Counted from the stretch's first letter, positions 8,733 to 17,069 are shown. The stretch is DNA of 64,000 nucleotides from Candidatus Rifleibacteriota bacterium (GCA_029564115.1 JAKQQP010000533.1:9334-73333); one strand, 5' to 3'. The notes: a model not told the origin generated them from the sequence alone. Numbers and translations are program-made.

Positions 8733-9923
8733 ATGAACAAAGAAGAAAGCTTTCACATATTTGACACTGCCTGGGGTTTTGCCGCCATTGCCTTTAAAAA
8801 TGATGCGGCAACAGCGTTTTTTCTACCCGAAAAAAGCATTGCTCAAATTAGAAAGCGAGTGCTACAAGCCCGCCCCGGCATTGCAGAAAAGCGAACGCTG
8901 CCACCCGGCATTGCCGGTGCGATTGAACAGATTCAAAAATATTTCGCCGGCGAATCTCATTCTTTTAAAAAAATCAAAACAGATCTGAGCGAAACCTCAG
9001 AATTTGCCCGCCAGGTATACCTGCAGCTGCAAAAAATCGCAGCCGGGCACACAACTTCATATAAAAGTCTGGCCACTGCCTGCTCTCGCCCCACCGCATC
9101 GAGAGCGGTCGGGCGCATTGTCGGTGCCAATCCTTTGCCGCTTTTGATTCCGTGTCATCGGGTAGTTGGTTCTGACGGCAATCTTGGCGGTTTTTCCGCG
9201 ACCGGCGGTACCAAGACCAAAGCTAAAATGCTTCTTCACGAAGATATACCTGTTTCAAGCGAACCGCCATACAGGTTAAAAACACCTGACAGACTCGATG
9301 AAATCGATAAAGATGCCGCAATTAAACATCTCTGTCAGGTCGATAAAGAACTGGGCCAATTTATCAAACAAGCCCCACAATTCAATCTTAAATGCGACAA
9401 TCTCGCCTCGCCCTTTCAGGCGCTGCTTGAAGCCATAGTCTACCAGCAGCTTACCGGCAAAGCTGCCGCAACAATTTTTAAACGGTTGCTAGACCTGTTC
9501 TCGGCTGCTGGCAGTGTTTCGCCACTAGATATAATCAGAGCTTCCGACGAAGAGTTGCGCAGCGCCGGGCTTTCTGGAGCTAAAATCGCCGCTGCCCGCG
9601 ACCTGGCTGATTTCGCGATTTCGGGGCGTTTGCCCGACCTGAAGTCATTGCAACGCATGCCCGACCACGAAATTATTTCGATACTCACACAAATTAGAGG
9701 TATAGGCCGCTGGACCGTCGAAATGCTGCTGATCTTCAAACTCGGCAGAACAGACGTAATGGCCGCCGACGACTACGGCCTGCGCAAAGGACTGGCAGTA
9801 ATCAGAAAGCACCCTCAAAACCTGCCAACCGCGAAAGAACTCACGCAACAGTCTCTGCTTTGGCGACCATTCAGATCAATCGCAGCCTGGTATCTCTGGC
9901 GGGCCGCCGAAACCACAAAATGA
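8733..9923 (+). CDS. Fused O6-alkylguanine-DNA alkyltransferase and AlkA-type 3-methyladenine glycosylase
   Basis: 396 residues combining two alkylation-repair enzymes. Residues 1-170 are an Ogt/MGMT domain: the acceptor Cys141 sits in IPCHRVVGSDGNLGGF, and the helix-turn-helix region SRAVGRIVGANP precedes it, so O6-alkylguanine should be repaired by suicidal transfer. Residues 190-396 are an AlkA-type (HhH-GPD) glycosylase. The helix-hairpin-helix is IRGIGRWTVEML at about 321-332, and the catalytic Asp347 lies in MAADDYGLRKG, matching the PDDY motif of AlkA. It would excise N3- and N7-alkylpurines. The join at 170-190 is a Pro-rich linker. I use the ATG at 8733; a TTG at 8697 is in frame but has no better ribosome site. 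The reading frame is uninterrupted across the junction, so this is a true fusion. Confidence 0.9.
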   Translation: MNKEESFHIFDTAWGFAAIAFKNDAATAFFLPEKSIAQIRKRVLQARPGIAEKRTLPPGIAGAIEQIQKYFAGESHSFKKIKTDLSETSEFARQVYLQLQKIAAGHTTSYKSLATACSRPTASRAVGRIVGANPLPLLIPCHRVVGSDGNLGGFSATGGTKTKAKMLLHEDIPVSSEPPYRLKTPDRLDEIDKDAAIKHLCQVDKELGQFIKQAPQFNLKCDNLASPFQALLEAIVYQQLTGKAAATIFKRLLDLFSAAGSVSPLDIIRASDEELRSAGLSGAKIAAARDLADFAISGRLPDLKSLQRMPDHEIISILTQIRGIGRWTVEMLLIFKLGRTDVMAADDYGLRKGLAVIRKHPQNLPTAKELTQQSLLWRPFRSIAAWYLWRAAETTK

Positions 9924-9981
9924 CCGACACCGATTAGAGAATTAATTCACAATCAATAATAACGCCCGCGCAAAACTCCTA

Positions 9982-10176
9982 TCTGCGTCATCCGTGTCCA
10001 TCTGTGGCCAGCCCTAAAACTCTCATCCGCGTCTATCCGTGTTCATCTGTGGCCAACTCTAAAACTCTCATCCGCGTCTATCAGTGTTCATCTGTGGCCA
10101 ACTCTAAAACTCTCATCCGCGTCTATCCGTGTTCATCTGTGGCCAACTCTTCCTGCGTTCATCAGTGTTCATCTCG
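9982..10176. repeat. Second CGGAT-family array, inverted relative to 7779-8120
   Basis: About four units of 45 bases (starts near 9976, 10021, 10066 and 10111) with core CATCCGCGTCTATCCGTG followed by TTCATCTGTGGCC. The core is the reverse complement of the CGGAT unit in the first array, with a few substitutions. Unit spacers are nearly identical, so this is not a CRISPR array. It runs up to the stop codon of the gene at 10177. The repeats have no open frame worth calling. Confidence 0.9.
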
Positions 10177-10932
10177 TTAAGAAAGCTCACGTTTTTTCTG
10201 AAGTTGTTCGCTCCAGACCTGGTAACCCTGCTTGATACGACTGAAATGATTGTTTTTTGAGGCAACGGCTTCTTCGGCCAGGTCTTCGGTCGCCTGCAGG
10301 TCGCGGCAACGATGAATGTATGCCCTCTGAACATCAGCCTCAGCCGCGTCTTCGGTGAGATTCAGCAACCTGAAAAAATCACCAAGAATGAGCTTTTCTT
10401 TGAGACGTTGGGTATTGCCATAATAGTCGAACGGCCTGGTTGCGAACAACAAAGGCACTTCACCACCCGGAGCAAAAGCAAAGACAATGACATCAGGCAT
10501 GCGTTCCTGGCCTTTAGGTCGAAGACCGAGCGACTGAATGAGGAAACGCCAGATCGACGGCAGCACCCAGCCCGCTTCAGGGATAAAAAGTTCGAAAGTT
10601 TCGGCTTTGTCTGGTGTCGTTATGATCTTGCGACTGGCGTGATATGTCTCGTCGCTGCTGTCGGGGTTGCCGATAAAAGGCTCGAAAAGCTGCAACTGTT
10701 CGAGATCGGCTAGAAAGCCGCAAAGAAATATTTCGTTCGGGATATTTCGGCTTAGCTTCAGGTCGACTTCTATCTTGATACCGTTCAAATTACGCTGCCC
10801 TGCAGTAAAATACATATCTTTTATTGCAAGACTACCAAGGTCATTTCTAGATCTGGCAGAACCATTTTTTGAGAACCATGAGCCAAACTCTCTCCATTTA
10901 AAAGGAAGAACGAATTTTTTTAAACTGCTCAT
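10177..10932 (-). CDS. Hypothetical protein with degenerate J-domain-like C-terminus
   Basis: 251 residues, no signal peptide or membrane segment. The first 170 residues form an unassigned mixed domain. The last 70 read like a worn J-domain: FFRLLNLTEDAAEADVQRAY resembles helices I-II, and HFSRIKQGYQVWSEQLQKKR resembles helices III-IV. The HPD tripeptide that stimulates DnaK is absent (the loop reads HRCRDLQATEDL). It therefore probably does not activate an Hsp70. The start ATG at 10932 is preceded by an unbroken run of eleven G (10942-10952) acting as its ribosome site. Its 3' end abuts the repeat array. Confidence 0.65.
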   Translation of the reverse strand: MSSLKKFVLPFKWREFGSWFSKNGSARSRNDLGSLAIKDMYFTAGQRNLNGIKIEVDLKLSRNIPNEIFLCGFLADLEQLQLFEPFIGNPDSSDETYHASRKIITTPDKAETFELFIPEAGWVLPSIWRFLIQSLGLRPKGQERMPDVIVFAFAPGGEVPLLFATRPFDYYGNTQRLKEKLILGDFFRLLNLTEDAAEADVQRAYIHRCRDLQATEDLAEEAVASKNNHFSRIKQGYQVWSEQLQKKRELS

Positions 10933-10941
10933 ATTTTAGTT

Positions 10942-10952
10942 CCCCCCCCCCC
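10942..10952 (-). promoter_or_regulatory. G11 tract as ribosome binding site
   Basis: Eleven consecutive C on the plus strand give G11 nine bases before the ATG at 10932. It is the only Shine-Dalgarno-like sequence there. Homopolymers of this length are prone to slippage, which would change spacing and translation. Confidence 0.55.
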
Positions 10953-11098
10953 TCTCATTCTACTGATAAACATCGAAATCTGCAAAAACCAGTATAAACC
11001 CTTGGTAACAGAGGAGATGGCAACGACTGAAGAGAGTTATTAATTTCCTTCTCTGAATCCTGAATGTTTTGTAGTAGTATTAGTAGACTAACAAAATA

Positions 11099-11106
11099 GG
11101 GGGGGG
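11099..11106 (+). promoter_or_regulatory. G8 tract as ribosome binding site
   Basis: Eight consecutive G end four bases before the GTG at 11111. It mirrors the G11 tract of the divergent gene, so both divergent genes start behind poly-G runs. Confidence 0.5.
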
Positions 11107-11110
11107 CATT

Positions 11111-12595
11111 GTGAAGAAATTTTTTCTCCTGTCAATTCTTTTTTCATGTCTGTTTATCTTTTCCGGTGCCGCAGGCGCAGCAGACAAGAATCTGACGCTC
11201 ACCGAAGACACGACGGCAGCTGTATACCTGAACGCCGGGCAGATCTTCAAATTTTATCAGTCTCACATCAACGAACTGGCAAAACCAGAAAACGCCGACA
11301 ACCTCACAGGTATTCAAAAACGCCTGCAGGGTTTCACCAAAGCCGAAGTCAATCTCTCCGAACTGTTCAAAAGCTGCGCCGACTTCATCCAGAAAGAACT
11401 GATTGTTCCGAATGGCCCGGCCTGGATTGCCGTCGATGAGTTTCTGAGACCGCAAATCATCGTCAATGCCAGAATAAAGCCCCTGGAGCTGCTTGAATTC
11501 ATTGAAAGCAATATCGACCAGATTTCAACAGAAGCTATCCGCCGCGAACAGAATCTGGTTGAATTCAGAATACCCGTGCAGAATCATGACCTTCTCCTGT
11601 CGGTCACCCCAGATGGGATCTCCCTGAAACCGGAAAACATGACTGCCAGAGAGCATGCTGTTTCAAAATGGTCTGACTTCAACTCGACAGTTTCCTCAGA
11701 AAAAACTCTCATCGCCGGCGAAATAGACCTCGACCGTCTTAAGCGTCTGATTATCGGCAGAACTTCAAACCAGAGCCACGCAACCTGCTATTCAAACTTG
11801 AGGCTGCTGGCGACGGCACTTGAGATGTATTCCATGGACAAAGAAACCGCTATAGAAAAACTCGATCAGAAAGAGTTGATAGCAGAACGCTACCTCAACA
11901 GTGAGCTATTCTGCCCTGATTCGGGCAGTTACACTCTTAATGCTGCCAGAGAAGCAGAATGCAACGTTCACGGTACTATCAGAAAGCCTGCCAGTTCTAA
12001 CGTTTCCTCTGCCACCGCAGGCAAAGAAATTCCATCGCAGTTCAAACCCATGAAAACCCTCAAATTTCATGCGTTAAAAGATTACGCAGAGCTTTCACTG
12101 GCGATCGAAGACAGTCTGATGGTGGAACAATGGGCTGCAATAGGCAAACAGCAGCTTCTCACCATCAAAAATATGGCGCAGAACCAGATGGGGCAGCTTC
12201 CTGAATCTGAACGGCAAAAAGGCATGCAAATGCTCGATTCAATTAAAATCAACCATGAGGGGCAGTGGCTAAAGCTTTCAGTCGAAAATCTTGACGAAAA
12301 CGCCGTAATTTCGGGGCTTACCGGCCTGGCCGGCGCCATTGTCATACCCAATTTTAAAAAAGCGAGACAGCAGGCGCGGGCCAGTGCCTGTCGCGCCAAC
12401 AGGCGCGTTCTTGTCGCTGCCAGCGAAATGTATGAACTCGATACGGGCAAACCATTGTCGCAGCTCGACATGGAACTGCTCGTAAAAAGCGGCTACATAA
12501 AAAAAGCCGTTAAATGCCCTGAAGGGGGCAATTACAACCTCGTCAGAGAAAACAACGACACTCGGGTCGAGTGTTCCAGGCACCAGGGAAAATAG
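11111..12595 (+). CDS. Secreted protein with two pseudopilin-like C-terminal modules
   Basis: 494 residues with a clean signal peptide (1-23, cut after GAAGAA). The body has no enzyme motif I know. A module occurs twice: at about 220-295 (CYSNLRLLATALEMYSMD, then ELFCPDSGSYTL and a late Cys-x2-His) and at about 415-494 (ACRANRRVLVAASEMYELD, then KCPEGGNYNL and ECSRHQ). Before the second copy is VIPNFKKARQQARASAC, the text typical of type II pseudopilins just after the N-terminal helix. The module is known from pseudopilin-like proteins where the C-P-GG-Y segment forms a small disulfide or metal-bound loop. This protein lacks a prepilin cleavage site, so it is probably a soluble or surface relative. 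Start GTG behind G8. A strong terminator follows. Confidence 0.75.
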   Translation: MKKFFLLSILFSCLFIFSGAAGAADKNLTLTEDTTAAVYLNAGQIFKFYQSHINELAKPENADNLTGIQKRLQGFTKAEVNLSELFKSCADFIQKELIVPNGPAWIAVDEFLRPQIIVNARIKPLELLEFIESNIDQISTEAIRREQNLVEFRIPVQNHDLLLSVTPDGISLKPENMTAREHAVSKWSDFNSTVSSEKTLIAGEIDLDRLKRLIIGRTSNQSHATCYSNLRLLATALEMYSMDKETAIEKLDQKELIAERYLNSELFCPDSGSYTLNAAREAECNVHGTIRKPASSNVSSATAGKEIPSQFKPMKTLKFHALKDYAELSLAIEDSLMVEQWAAIGKQQLLTIKNMAQNQMGQLPESERQKGMQMLDSIKINHEGQWLKLSVENLDENAVISGLTGLAGAIVIPNFKKARQQARASACRANRRVLVAASEMYELDTGKPLSQLDMELLVKSGYIKKAVKCPEGGNYNLVRENNDTRVECSRHQGK

Positions 12596-12608
12596 TTGCC
12601 GCTGTTCT

Positions 12609-12658
12609 AAAAAACCACCTTGTCGTCTTTTGCTTAGTTGGCGACAAGGTGGTTTTTT
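12609..12658. terminator. Strong bidirectional intrinsic terminator
   Basis: A 17-bp perfect stem (AAAAAACCACCTTGTCG at 12609-12625 with its complement at 12642-12658) around a 16-base loop ends in T6. It closes the secreted-protein gene and insulates the glgM promoter. Confidence 0.92.
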
Positions 12659-12660
12659 AG

Positions 12661-12669
12661 TGTTATAAT
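12661..12669 (+). promoter_or_regulatory. Extended -10 promoter of glgM-glgE
   Basis: TGTTATAAT, a perfect TATAAT with extended TGn, lies right after the terminator and about 30 bases before the glgM start. No clear -35 is seen. Confidence 0.5.
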
Positions 12670-12699
12670 TCAGCTTACACGAAATACCGCAAGGAGAGA

Positions 12700-13914
12700 A
12701 TGATGAAGGTTTTGTACATTACCAACGAATACCCACCCCATGTTTACGGCGGCGCCGGCGTGCACATCGAATACCTTTCAAAAGAAGTCGCCCGACTGGC
12801 TGAAGTAGAAGTTCGCTGTTACGGCGACCAGAAGCCGGGCAAAGGCGATATAAAAACAACGGGTTATGAATCTTCGGCGGGTTATCTGAAGCTGAACAAG
12901 GGCCTGCAATCTGTTTTCAAGACCATAGATCGCGATCTGCAGATTGTCGGTGAGGGCGTTGATGCTGACATAGTGCATTGCCACACCTGGTATACCCACA
13001 TGGCCGGCATCTGGGCCAAGCTGAATTTCGGGGTTCCGCTCGTGGTCACCACTCACTCTCTTGAGCCTTTGCGCCCCTGGAAGCGTGAGCAACTGGCCGG
13101 CGGCTACGATTTTTCCCTCTGGGTCGAAAAAATGGCCATCGAAATGGCTGATGCGGTCATAGCTGTGAGCCACGGAACGCGTGCCGACGTTAAAAGCTTA
13201 TTCAATATAAGTGATGATCGCCTGAAAGTAATATATAACGGTATAGATACTGATGAATTCAAAAAAGTGAGTTCGACCGCCCACATCAAACGTTTCGGTT
13301 TTGATGCTGACAAACCCTATCTGCTGTTTGTCGGGCGCATCACCAGACAAAAGGGCATTATTCACCTGGTCAATGCCATCAAGCACATCAATCCTGAGCT
13401 GCAGATAGTTCTTTGCGCCGGGGCACCAGACACCCCAGAAATCGAACACGAAATGGCCGAAGGCGTCAAAGCGGTTTCGCAAAACCGCGACAACATCTAC
13501 TGGATCAGAGAAATGGTCGATCGCAAAACTCTGATCGAGCTGTATTCGCATGCAGCCATATTCTGCTGCCCTTCTATTTATGAACCTTTTGGTATAATCA
13601 ACCTCGAAGCTATGGCCTGTGAAACACCGGTAGTCGCCAGTGCCGTCGGCGGCATACCAGAAGTTGTCGTCGATGACGTCACCGGCAAGCTGGTCAAACT
13701 TGAACAGATGACCGAATCACCATTTGAAGCTCTTAAACCCGAAGTATTCGCCCGCGACCTCGCTGAGGCAGTGAACAAACTGATGGCCGATCAGTCTCTG
13801 CGTGACAAAATGGCCGCTGCCGGGCGCAAGCGCGTCGAAGACGTTTTCAGCTGGAAGTCGATCGCCCACCAGACTGTCGATCTTTACCAGACACTGATCA
13901 AAAAGGGTAAATAA
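12700..13914 (+). CDS. glgM: GT4 glycogen synthase / alpha-maltose-1-phosphate synthase (GlgM-like)
   Basis: 404 residues, GT-B fold glycosyltransferase of the GT4 family. The N-terminal LYITNEYPPHVYGGAGVHIE is the nucleotide-sugar synthase signature with the glycine loop. The C-terminal domain has LLFVGRITRQKGI and the retaining catalytic block CCPSIYEPFGIINLEAMACE with both Glu residues. In actinobacteria this subfamily (GlgA/GlgM) uses ADP-glucose to make maltose-1-phosphate or to extend glucan. The next gene, one base away, encodes GlgE, which consumes maltose-1-phosphate, so a GlgM role is favoured from context. Two adjacent ATG codons (12700, 12703) follow AAGGAGAG; spacing favours the second. 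Linear glycogen synthase remains an alternative. Confidence 0.88.
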   Translation: MMKVLYITNEYPPHVYGGAGVHIEYLSKEVARLAEVEVRCYGDQKPGKGDIKTTGYESSAGYLKLNKGLQSVFKTIDRDLQIVGEGVDADIVHCHTWYTHMAGIWAKLNFGVPLVVTTHSLEPLRPWKREQLAGGYDFSLWVEKMAIEMADAVIAVSHGTRADVKSLFNISDDRLKVIYNGIDTDEFKKVSSTAHIKRFGFDADKPYLLFVGRITRQKGIIHLVNAIKHINPELQIVLCAGAPDTPEIEHEMAEGVKAVSQNRDNIYWIREMVDRKTLIELYSHAAIFCCPSIYEPFGIINLEAMACETPVVASAVGGIPEVVVDDVTGKLVKLEQMTESPFEALKPEVFARDLAEAVNKLMADQSLRDKMAAAGRKRVEDVFSWKSIAHQTVDLYQTLIKKGK

Positions 13915-13915
13915 C

Positions 13916-15856
13916 ATGACCAAAAATCGCAAAAGAGCTCTGATAGAAAATGTTCGCCCTCTGGTCGATGCAGGTGTCTACCCTCTTAAACGCGAGCCGG
14001 GCGATAGCGTCAAGGTTACCGCCGAAATATTCCGGGATGGGCACCAGAAGGTGGTCGCCTGGGTTGAATATCGTGCCAGTGGGCGCAACAAGTGGCACAA
14101 AGTACCGATGGAATGCATCAACCCCGGCCTAGACCTCTGGGAAACCGAATTCAAAGTCGAACAGGCCGGTTTTTATGAATATCGCATCGCCGCCTATTGT
14201 GAAGAATACGGTACCTGGGTATTCGATACACGCAAAAAAGTCGATGCCGGCGTTGACTTTTCTTCTGACATTCTTGAAGGTATAGCCCTGGCTAAAAACT
14301 ACAAATCGTGGCTTAACGAATCCGGGCGCGATTACCTTAAAACAATGCTCGCCAAAGCTGAAAAAAACTCGACCGACCAGCTGCGCTGGCAGGTTCTCAG
14401 CCACGAGCGTCTCGTTGAAATTCTCGCCGAAAACCCTGACCCGGCTTCAAGAGTCGAGAGCCAGACCTACCTTGTCAGAGTCGACCGCAAACAGGCAAGA
14501 TTCGCCGCCTGGTATGAATGCTTTCCGAGGTCTTGCGGTTTTGAACCCGGCAAGCACGGTACTTTTCGTGATGTAATCAAGCGTCTGCCCCATATAGCAG
14601 AAATGGGCTTCGATGTTCTTTATTTTCCGCCAATTCACCCGGTCGGCTTCAGCAAACGCAAAGGCCCCAACAACAGCCTGACCTGCGCGCCCGGCGACCC
14701 CGGCTGCCCCTACTCGATAGGCAATCAGCACGGTGGCCATGACGCCATAGAACCGGCTCTTGGCACCTTCGAAGACTTCGAACTTCTCGTCGAAGAAGCC
14801 GCGCGCCATGGCATCGAAATCGCGCTCGACTTCGCCATCAACTGTTCACCCGATCACCCCTACCTGAAGCAGCACCCGGAATGGTTCAGCAAACGCCCTG
14901 ACGGCACCATCAAATTTGCAGAAAACCCACCCAAAAAATACGAAGATATCTACCCGATAAACTTTGAAACATCTGATTTCAAAGCCATCTGGAAAGAAAT
15001 GCGTCGGATTTTTCTGTTCTGGGCACGCAAAGGCGTTAAGATTTTCAGGGTCGACAACCCCCACACCAAACCATTCGCCTTCTGGGAGTGGGTAATTGCC
15101 GAAGTTCAAAAAAAATACCCCGATGTTATCTTTTTGTCAGAGGCTTTCACCAGACCCCGCGTCATGAAAGCCCTCGCCAAACTCGGCTTCACCCAGTCAT
15201 ACAGCTATTTCACCTGGCGCAACGAAAAAGCCGAGATCATCGAGTATTTTTCTGAGCTGACTACGCCACCCGAGTCTGATTATTACCGCGCCAATCTCTT
15301 CGCCAACACTCCCGATATTTTCCCGACTTTTCTGCAATCGGGCGGGCAGCCGGCCTACAAGATCAGAGCGGTGCTGGCGGCCACCCTGTCGAGTGTTTAC
15401 GGCATCTTTCAGGGGTTTGAGCTTTGCGAAGGCATACCGGTACCGGGCAAAGAAGAATATCTCAACAGTGACAAATACGAGATAAGAACCCGCGACTGGA
15501 ACGCCCCCGGCAACATAATCGACCTGGTCACGAAACTGAACAAAATCAGGCACGAAAACCCGGCAATGCAGGAATATGACAATCTGCAGTTTTATCAGGC
15601 CGATAACGACAAGATACTTTTCTATGGCAAATCACTGGGTGACAACCATATCCTGATAGCGATCAACCTTGACCCGTTCATCAGACACTCGTCGTTTGTA
15701 CATGTACCCCTTGAAAAGTTCGGGCTCGGCCCGGAACAGGGTTACCAGATGCACGATCTGCTCACCGACCGGCGCTATCTCTGGTATGGCTCAAAAAACT
15801 ATGTCGAACTCGACCCGCATACCAGCCCGGCACACGTGTTTTTGCTGCGTAAATAA
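13916..15856 (+). CDS. glgE: Alpha-1,4-glucan:maltose-1-phosphate maltosyltransferase GlgE
   Basis: 646 residues, the usual GlgE length, GH13 subfamily 3. It transfers maltose from alpha-maltose-1-phosphate to the end of a glucan chain in the cytoplasm. An N-terminal beta-sandwich (residues 1-115, with WVEYRASGRNKWHKVPM) precedes the barrel. The barrel carries FDVLYFPPIHPVG, the nucleophile Asp in KIFRVDNPHTKPF and the acid/base Glu in FLSEAFTRPRVM, all typical of GlgE rather than amylase. It starts one base after the glgM stop, with AAGGGT inside the end of glgM, so the two are translationally coupled. No trehalose synthase or branching enzyme lies nearby, so maltose-1-phosphate is most simply supplied by GlgM. 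Confidence 0.94.
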   Translation: MTKNRKRALIENVRPLVDAGVYPLKREPGDSVKVTAEIFRDGHQKVVAWVEYRASGRNKWHKVPMECINPGLDLWETEFKVEQAGFYEYRIAAYCEEYGTWVFDTRKKVDAGVDFSSDILEGIALAKNYKSWLNESGRDYLKTMLAKAEKNSTDQLRWQVLSHERLVEILAENPDPASRVESQTYLVRVDRKQARFAAWYECFPRSCGFEPGKHGTFRDVIKRLPHIAEMGFDVLYFPPIHPVGFSKRKGPNNSLTCAPGDPGCPYSIGNQHGGHDAIEPALGTFEDFELLVEEAARHGIEIALDFAINCSPDHPYLKQHPEWFSKRPDGTIKFAENPPKKYEDIYPINFETSDFKAIWKEMRRIFLFWARKGVKIFRVDNPHTKPFAFWEWVIAEVQKKYPDVIFLSEAFTRPRVMKALAKLGFTQSYSYFTWRNEKAEIIEYFSELTTPPESDYYRANLFANTPDIFPTFLQSGGQPAYKIRAVLAATLSSVYGIFQGFELCEGIPVPGKEEYLNSDKYEIRTRDWNAPGNIIDLVTKLNKIRHENPAMQEYDNLQFYQADNDKILFYGKSLGDNHILIAINLDPFIRHSSFVHVPLEKFGLGPEQGYQMHDLLTDRRYLWYGSKNYVELDPHTSPAHVFLLRK

Positions 15857-15890
15857 AAAGCCCTGACGCAACCGGCAAATCTCGCAAGCC

Positions 15891-15920
15891 GCCTCTACCT
15901 GTGTCTCACAGGCCAGAGGC
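15891..15920. terminator. Hairpin between glgE and the M48 gene
   Basis: GCCTCT and CTGTG at 15891-15903 pair with CACAG and AGAGGC at 15907-15920, an interrupted 11-bp stem that overlaps the 3' end of the M48 gene. There is no T tract on the glgE side, so its role as a terminator is uncertain. Confidence 0.35.
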
Positions 15921-17069
15921 CTTGCGGAGATCCATGTAGTGTTTTTTCGCGGCCTGATATTTGTTGAAGGCTTCCATGACTTCACTCATCGGCGCCTGTT
16001 GCTGCACTTTGTACTGATAGACCTGCTGGTAGTAAACATAAGATTCGTAGGCCAGCTGCAGCTCTTTGGCCGTTGGCTTCGCACCAGAAGCGGTATTACT
16101 CGGAGTGGCGGTACCCTGTGCGGGAGTTTTTGCAGGCTGCGCCTTGCTGCTGCTCTGGGAAGCAGGCGCCTGGGTTTTGGCAGTTGAAGTGTCTGAGCGG
16201 GCCGGCAGTCTGGCAATCTGCTTTTTAACGGCATTTATTCGATCTGTGGTCGGCGGATGGGTCGAGAAGTATTTGGTTACTTTCGTCGATTTGCCGTCAT
16301 TATTGATCTTGTCAAAAAAGCTGACGATGCCATTCGGGTCGTAACCGGCAGCATGCGAATATTTTACGGCGCAGGCGTCGGCCTGATATTCGTCGTCACG
16401 CGAAAACTTGAGATTGGCAAAATAAGCCGCAATAGCCGCGAAGGGAGCCGCGTCTTTAGTTTTCTTGTTGAGGCCAAGACCGAGAACCAGTGCGGTCATT
16501 AAACCGGCCTTTTCGGCCTGGCGCACGCTGTGCTTTTTGTCGATATGCCCCATTTCGTGGGCAATGACCCCGGCAAGCTCATGGTCGCTCTGACACATTT
16601 TGAGCAACCCACGGGTCACATAAATGTAGCCGCCCGGAGCTGCGAACGCATTAACTTCGTCGGTATTGAGAACGGCAAAATGCCAGGTAAGGTCTTTGCG
16701 TTCGACATGGTTGATCAGGCGGCGGGCGACATTGCCGACTCTCTGCAGTTCTGCCTTATCTCTGGAAAAACCAGGATCAGCTTTGAGAGATTCGTGGGTT
16801 TTCTGACCCATCGAGACTTCCCAGTTCTGCTCCCATTTTCCGAGGAAGGCGTTTGTCTGTGGCGCCTGCTCGCGGGACTGCTCGAGAACTTTCTGGTTGT
16901 CGGCGGTAACCCCGCCAAACGTGCGGTCAAGAGTGGCGCTTACGCGGTTAAGAGCACCGCTTACCTCGTCGAGAAAACCACCGACGTTGAGGGCATGTAC
17001 CTGCCCGACACAAACCGCCTGGAACAGCAAACACAAAACCAGAACGAGCATCTGTTTTCTGTTTCCCAC
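15906..17069 (-). CDS. Secreted M48-family zinc metalloprotease
   Basis: About 387 residues. A signal peptide begins a few residues in (MLVLVLCLLFQAVCVGQVHA). The zinc site is HEMGHIDKKH with the downstream third ligand Glu in DDEYQADACAVKYS, the arrangement of M48 (BepA/YfgC, Oma1-like) peptidases. These act in the periplasm on misassembled outer-membrane proteins. A Pro/Ala/Ser/Thr-rich linker (about 285-325) and a short helical tail rich in Tyr/Gln follow; the tail is not part of the family core and no TPR is seen, unlike BepA. I choose the GTG at 17069 because AGAGGT lies seven bases upstream. An upstream in-frame start at 17102 would disturb the signal peptide. Confidence 0.88.
   Translation of the reverse strand: MGNRKQMLVLVLCLLFQAVCVGQVHALNVGGFLDEVSGALNRVSATLDRTFGGVTADNQKVLEQSREQAPQTNAFLGKWEQNWEVSMGQKTHESLKADPGFSRDKAELQRVGNVARRLINHVERKDLTWHFAVLNTDEVNAFAAPGGYIYVTRGLLKMCQSDHELAGVIAHEMGHIDKKHSVRQAEKAGLMTALVLGLGLNKKTKDAAPFAAIAAYFANLKFSRDDEYQADACAVKYSHAAGYDPNGIVSFFDKINNDGKSTKVTKYFSTHPPTTDRINAVKKQIARLPARSDTSTAKTQAPASQSSSKAQPAKTPAQGTATPSNTASGAKPTAKELQLAYESYVYYQQVYQYKVQQQAPMSEVMEAFNKYQAAKKHYMDLRKASGL

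Noticed and set aside
9982..10176. Possible CRISPR array (regular 45-base period)
   Set aside because: The whole period is conserved, with no unique spacers, and no cas genes are in the window. It is a tandem repeat of the CGGAT family.
10312..10939. Plus-strand open frames over the J-domain-like gene
   Set aside because: They have no ribosome site; the minus-strand frame is longer and has a start behind G11.
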